From positions 1-8,794 of the forward strand of contig JAEZJZ010000093.1 of NCBI GenBank assembly GCA_023436245.1: 8,794 nt of DNA. The letters are read 5' to 3'. This document shows positions 5,736-8,794 of this stretch, piece by piece. The notes under the pieces are model-generated. The model worked only from the letters and a program-made list of their open reading frames with translations, did no database searches and was not told the origin of the DNA. A program made the translations under genes and the position numbers. Each line of letters opens with the position of its first letter. Position 1 is the first letter of the stretch. This DNA comes from Bacillota bacterium. Its GTDB lineage: Bacteria; Bacillota; UBA994; UBA5500.

Positions 5736-7241
5736 TTAGCTGAACATCTTCTTGAATTCAGCGATCGCGTCTTCCAATGCCTTGACGGTGTCCTCTTTCA
5801 GTTCGCGCTCGGTGCGAATCTTCTTCAGAATCTCCGAACGGGACTCGCGCAGATAGCGGAGGAACTCATCGGCAAACCGGGTCACCCGCTTGGTTTCGAT
5901 GTTGTCCATGTGTCCGTTGGTACCGGCGTAGATGACCGCAACTTGCTCCTCAACCGGCAACGGGTTGGCCTCCGGCTGTTTCAGCAACTCCTGCAACCGC
6001 TCACCCCGGGTGAGACGTGCCTTGGTAGCCCGATCGAGATCCGAGCCAAACTGGGCAAAGGCGGCGAGGTCACGATATTGCGCCAGATCGATGCGCAGGC
6101 GACCGGCCACTTGACGCATGGCCTTGATTTGGGCCTTGCTGCCGACACGGGAGACAGAAAGACCGGCGTTCACGGCCGGGCGGAAACCGGCGTAGAACAG
6201 CTCGTTCTCCAGGAAGATCTGTCCGTCCGTGATGGAGATGACGTTGGTCGGAATATAGGCAGAAACGTCACCGGCCTGCGTCTCAATGATCGGCAGTGCA
6301 GTAATCGAACCGCCACCGTATTCTTGAGAGAGCTTGGCTGCCCGTTCCAGCAGGCGGGAGTGCAGATAGAAGACATCGCCCGGGTAGGCTTCCCGTCCCG
6401 GCGGACGGCGAATCAAGAGTGACATGGCACGGTAAGCCACGGCGTGCTTGGAGAGATCGTCGTAAACGACTAGCACATCCTTACCCTGCCACATGAACTC
6501 CTCACCCATGGCCACTCCAGCATAGGGAGCAAGGAACTGCAACGGAGCGGATTCGGATGCGGTTGCGGAAACGATGATGGTGTAGTCCATCGCCCCGCGC
6601 TCCTCCAAAGTACGCCAGATGCGATTAACAGTGGAGGCCTTCTGGCCAATAGCCACGTAGATGCAAATCACATTTTGGCCGCGCTGATTGATGATCGCGT
6701 CCACGGCTATGGCCGTCTTACCGGTACCGCGGTCGCCGATGATCAACTCACGCTGTCCGCGGCCAATGGGAATGATCGAGTCTATCGCCTTGATCCCTGT
6801 CTGCAAAGGAGTGTTCACCGGCTCACGGGCGATGACGCCAGGAGCTACTACCTCCACCGGACGGAATTTGTCGGTCTCCACGGGGCCTCTGCCGTCCAAC
6901 GGGCGTCCGAGAGGGCTGACCACGCGGCCGATCAGGCTATCGCCTACCGGTACCTGCACGATGCGGCCGGTGCGCCGAACTGTGTCGCCTTCTTTGATGC
7001 CGACATCGTCGCCCATGATTGCACAGGCCACGTTGTCTTCTTCCAGGTTCAACACCATGCCGTTGACGCCGTTCGGGAACTCCAGCAACTCGCCGGACAT
7101 GGCCTTGGTCAAACCATAGATGCGGGCCATGCCGTCACCGACATAGAGTACGGTGCCGACGTCATCAACCGCGATGTCGGTCTTCAGTTGCTCAATCTGC
7201 TGTTTGAGAATGGAACTGATTTCTTCGGGTCGGAGCCGCAT
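5736..7241 (-). CDS. atpA: F1Fo ATP synthase alpha subunit
   Basis: Alpha alternates with beta in the F1 head, holds the non-catalytic nucleotide and supplies the arginine finger to the catalytic site. The 501-residue protein is of normal length. It begins with the MRLRPEEISSILKQQIE helix that meets delta, then the beta-barrel (about 25-95) and the nucleotide-binding domain. Walker A reads GDRGTGKT (169-176), where the usual motif is GDRQTGKT, so Gln172 is replaced by Gly. Downstream are VAIGQKAS, LVVYDDLSKHAVAYR (about 257-271), RRPPGREAYPGDVFYLHSRL, and SVSRVG with the arginine finger Arg365. The C-terminal helical domain follows. The ATG touches the atpH stop (TAAATG) and has GGGGTGA 8 nt upstream. 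Apart from the P-loop change, everything looks functional. Confidence 0.99.
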   Translation of the reverse strand: MRLRPEEISSILKQQIEQLKTDIAVDDVGTVLYVGDGMARIYGLTKAMSGELLEFPNGVNGMVLNLEEDNVACAIMGDDVGIKEGDTVRRTGRIVQVPVGDSLIGRVVSPLGRPLDGRGPVETDKFRPVEVVAPGVIAREPVNTPLQTGIKAIDSIIPIGRGQRELIIGDRGTGKTAIAVDAIINQRGQNVICIYVAIGQKASTVNRIWRTLEERGAMDYTIIVSATASESAPLQFLAPYAGVAMGEEFMWQGKDVLVVYDDLSKHAVAYRAMSLLIRRPPGREAYPGDVFYLHSRLLERAAKLSQEYGGGSITALPIIETQAGDVSAYIPTNVISITDGQIFLENELFYAGFRPAVNAGLSVSRVGSKAQIKAMRQVAGRLRIDLAQYRDLAAFAQFGSDLDRATKARLTRGERLQELLKQPEANPLPVEEQVAVIYAGTNGHMDNIETKRVTRFADEFLRYLRESRSEILKKIRTERELKEDTVKALEDAIAEFKKMFS

Positions 7242-7814
7242 TTAACTACTCACCCCTGCTTGCTTAACTTGCGCCTGCTTCAGCCGGCGTCTTAGATTAT
7301 CCAACCGACGGGCCAAACTGCCGTCATAAACCCTGTCGCCAACACGTACGATTACTCCACCCATAATTCCCGGATCGACCTGTTTGGCCAAGGTCACTGT
7401 CCGACAACCGGTCAGTTGTTTGACTAGGGCTGTGATCTTCGCTTCCTCGTCTGCCTCAAGGTCTCGGGTGGTGGTCACCTCTGCCAGCACTTCCTGGCGG
7501 GACTGGCGTAGAGCCGCATGAAAATCTTCACTAATTGCCTCAATCTGACCTTCTCTGCCTTTGTCAAACAGCAAAGAGACCAGATTTCTGGTCTGCTCGG
7601 ATTTGAGCAAGGGCTCAAGCACTGGGTTTAGCGTCTGTCGTTTCTGATCAGCCGTCAACTGCAGGTGGTGCCAGATCCCGGCAAACTCACGGCTAGCCTG
7701 GAGGGTTGCAACCAGGGACAAGAGATCTGCAGACACGGCATCCACTTGCTGCCGGGCGCTCGCGGCTGCAAACAGCGCCGTCGCGTATCGCCTTGCAACT
7801 GCGTTACTCAGCAT
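7242..7814 (-). CDS. atpH: F1Fo ATP synthase delta subunit
   Basis: Delta (OSCP homologue) sits on top of F1 and anchors the b-subunit peripheral stalk. The 190-residue product shows the typical N-terminal start MLSNAVARRYATALF (1-15) and helical domain, and the diagnostic C-terminal block VDPGIMGGVIVRVGDRVYDG followed by SLARRLDNLRRRL (146-178). It is slightly long because of a short tail after the final helix. The ATG at 7814 overlaps the last 11 bases of atpF, so translation is probably coupled. The ribosome site is modest: AGGGA, 12 nt upstream and inside atpF. It sits between b and alpha as in most bacterial atp operons. Sequence divergence in the middle is normal for this subunit. Confidence 0.97.
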   Translation of the reverse strand: MLSNAVARRYATALFAAASARQQVDAVSADLLSLVATLQASREFAGIWHHLQLTADQKRQTLNPVLEPLLKSEQTRNLVSLLFDKGREGQIEAISEDFHAALRQSRQEVLAEVTTTRDLEADEEAKITALVKQLTGCRTVTLAKQVDPGIMGGVIVRVGDRVYDGSLARRLDNLRRRLKQAQVKQAGVSS

Positions 7815-8298
7815 GGGCGTTGCCCATCCCTTCCAGGAAATCCTGAACCAACTTGCCGTCTTGCTTCTGGTCTAGCTTCTTGCCTAGCAGGTGACCGGCA
7901 GCCAGTACGGCCAGATCACTGATCTCGTCGCGCAGAGCCGCAAGGGCTTTGTCGCGCTCCAGCCCGATTTCTTTGTTGGCGCGCTCCAGGAGCTGCTGTG
8001 CCTGTTCCCTGGCGTTGGCTTCAATCGCGGAACCGCTCTGCTGGGCCTGCTTGGTGGCAGTCTCAATCAAGCTACGGGCTTCTTCGCGGGCCGATGCCAA
8101 CCTCTGTTCGTAATCCTCCGCCAACTTGGCGGCCTCAACACGGCTCTGTTCAGCTTCGGCTAGCTGCTTCTTGACATGGTCTTCCCGCTTGCCGAGAAAC
8201 TCTTTGACCGGCTTGAACAAAAAATGGGCCAATGCCGCATACAACACCAGAACGTTCACGATCGTGAACACAATTTGCGGAATCTTTATATCAACCAT
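7804..8298 (-). CDS. atpF: F1Fo ATP synthase b subunit
   Basis: Subunit b forms the peripheral stator, anchored in the membrane and joined to delta and alpha. The 164-residue form has one N-terminal membrane segment (about residues 9-27, IVFTIVNVLVLYAALAHFL), the FKPVKEFLGKR turn, and then a long charged helix rich in Glu, Ala, Lys and Gln (about 32-135) that makes the dimeric stalk. The ATG at 8298 is chosen over an in-frame ATG at 8355, because it has a perfect AAGGAGG 9 nt upstream and the 19 extra residues (PHFRPPFRNRFKSRRPW and flanks) do not look like this family. Its last 11 bases overlap atpH. The gene normally found just before it, atpE, is not seen upstream. Confidence 0.96.
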   Translation of the reverse strand: MVDIKIPQIVFTIVNVLVLYAALAHFLFKPVKEFLGKREDHVKKQLAEAEQSRVEAAKLAEDYEQRLASAREEARSLIETATKQAQQSGSAIEANAREQAQQLLERANKEIGLERDKALAALRDEISDLAVLAAGHLLGKKLDQKQDGKLVQDFLEGMGNAHAE

Positions 8299-8307
8299 TA
8301 TCCATGG

Positions 8308-8314
8308 CCTCCTT
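8308..8314 (-). promoter_or_regulatory. Ribosome binding site deciding the atpF start
   Basis: A full AAGGAGG lies 9 nt before the ATG at 8298. A second ATG at 8305-8303 lies only 2 nt from it and runs into a stop after four codons, so 8298 is the real start. Confidence 0.85.
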
Positions 8315-8337
8315 GACTTAAAGCGGTTACGGAACGG

Positions 8338-8379
8338 TGGGCGGAAATGGGGCAACTGGAATCCCGGTTGCCCCGCCCA
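8338..8379 (-). other. Strong hairpin upstream of atpF
   Basis: GGGGCAAC (8349-8356) pairs with GTTGCCCC (8367-8374). Inside, a T/G wobble and two G/C pairs extend the stem to 11 positions around a short loop. Outside, TGGGC (8338-8342) can pair with GCCCA (8375-8379) across a one-sided 6-base bulge. No T-run follows on the minus strand. It may be an intercistronic stability or processing hairpin ahead of atpF, and it may mark the last authentic operon sequence before the odd G/C tract. Confidence 0.5.
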
Positions 8380-8397
8380 TTAGGGGCGCACACCCGA

Positions 8398-8435
8398 GGG
8401 GCGGGGGGGGGGGCGGCCGCGCCCCCCCCCGCCCC
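8398..8435. repeat. 38-bp all-G/C near-perfect palindrome
   Basis: The 38 bases are only G and C and are self-complementary about a central GCGGCCGC (8413-8420), with a single mismatched pair (8412/8421). They include runs of eleven G and nine C. Such a sequence would form an extremely stable hairpin and is hard to sequence or assemble, so it may be a technical artefact. Confidence 0.75.
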
Positions 8436-8794
8436 CGCTCGCGTTCTGACCACCCGGCCAGAATTCGTCGATTCCTCGCCCCCGTGACCGCCACCAGACG
8501 GTCGGGGTTCTCATAGTGTTCACTACTGAAAGGTCGGGTAAACGTCGTCTCGCGTGTGAGTGTCCAAGAAGGGAGCAGGTGACGCCTGATTACACGCCGC
8601 GACGTCCGCACGAGTGGACAACCGGGACCACGGCCGAGGCTGGTCAAGCCCTGTCATCATGGTCCTAAGTCATTATATTTCACACTGTTATCGAGTGGAC
8701 CGGCGACGCGTCCGATAGGGCATGGCGCCTGCTTTTCGAGGGGACGGCACCACGGGGCAGGGAGCTGGTGCGGACAATCCGGTCCGCTCACTCC

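Larger units (their letters stand above)
8315..8794. other. 480-bp stretch without a credible gene
   Basis: No reading frame here resembles a protein family. In particular there is no small hydrophobic, glycine-rich c subunit with its membrane carboxylate, and no subunit a. The minus-strand frame at 8647-8327 is a run of Arg, Gly and Pro produced by the G/C tract. The stretch holds a hairpin (8338-8379), an all-G/C palindrome (8398-8435) and a 9-bp direct repeat CGAGTGGAC (8611-8619 and 8692-8700). No tRNA, rRNA or clear promoter was recognised. Beyond about 8395 the base pattern looks unlike the rest of the window. Confidence 0.6.

Noticed and set aside
5721..6422. Plus-strand open frame of 233 codons opposite atpA
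   Set aside because: Shadow of atpA; composition follows the reverse complement of the alpha-subunit codons.
6675..7295. Plus-strand open frame of 206 codons opposite atpA/atpH
   Set aside because: Shadow of real genes without its own start signals or a family match.
8327..8647. Minus-strand 106-codon frame upstream of atpF as a gene or a diverged c subunit
   Set aside because: It is rich in Arg, Pro and Gly from the G/C tract, has no pair of membrane helices and no membrane carboxylate.
8413..8711. NotI (8413), EcoRI (8461) and MluI (8706) sites as evidence of cloning vector
   Set aside because: Three sites in GC-rich DNA can occur by chance and I recognise no vector backbone; I keep it only as a reason to check this end.

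Overview
The window is a stretch of bacterial housekeeping chromosome with every real gene on the minus strand. Transcription runs from high to low coordinates. Reading that way it holds the distal part of an F1Fo ATP synthase operon (atpF, atpH, atpA, atpG, atpD, atpC), a small YueI/DUF1694-family gene translationally coupled to atpC, a strong terminator, then a second unit made of a YwmB/DUF1779-family gene and murA. The last 75 bases beyond murA may hold the first codons of the next gene.

The organism is most likely a GC-rich member of the Bacillota (Firmicutes), probably from a clostridial-type lineage. YwmB and YueI homologues are, from memory, essentially confined to Firmicutes. The order atpC - ywmB - murA (then spoIID) is the one known from Bacillus and many Clostridia. 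Strong AAGGAGG-type ribosome sites and a TTG start on murA fit this. No finer placement can be supported.

Layout: 8298-7804 b subunit; 7814-7242 delta; 7241-5736 alpha; 5735-5573 an unusually long 163-bp gap with palindromic REP-like sequence; 5572-4712 gamma; 4699-3278 beta; 3277-2855 epsilon; 2858-2433 YueI-like; 2423-2396 terminator; 2388-2331 a second large inverted repeat; 2302-2275 a candidate promoter; 2244-1480 YwmB-like; 1479-1330 a structured leader; 1329-76 MurA. Apart from the alpha-gamma gap, the ATP synthase genes are packed tightly, with stop/start contacts of the TAAATG, ATGA and 11-nt-overlap kinds. This implies one polycistronic message with coupled translation.

The ATP synthase genes supply the catalytic head and stalks of one enzyme. 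The ring subunit c (atpE) and subunit a (atpB), normally just upstream of atpF, are not present. The 480 bp upstream of atpF (8315-8794) has no credible gene and contains a 38-bp, all-G/C, nearly perfect palindrome. That end may be an assembly or amplification artefact, or a rearranged locus.

No clearly undescribed system is visible. The points most worth checking are the non-coding tail in place of atpE, the REP-like insertion inside the atp operon, a Gln-to-Gly change in the alpha-subunit P-loop, and the YueI-like gene coupled to atpC.
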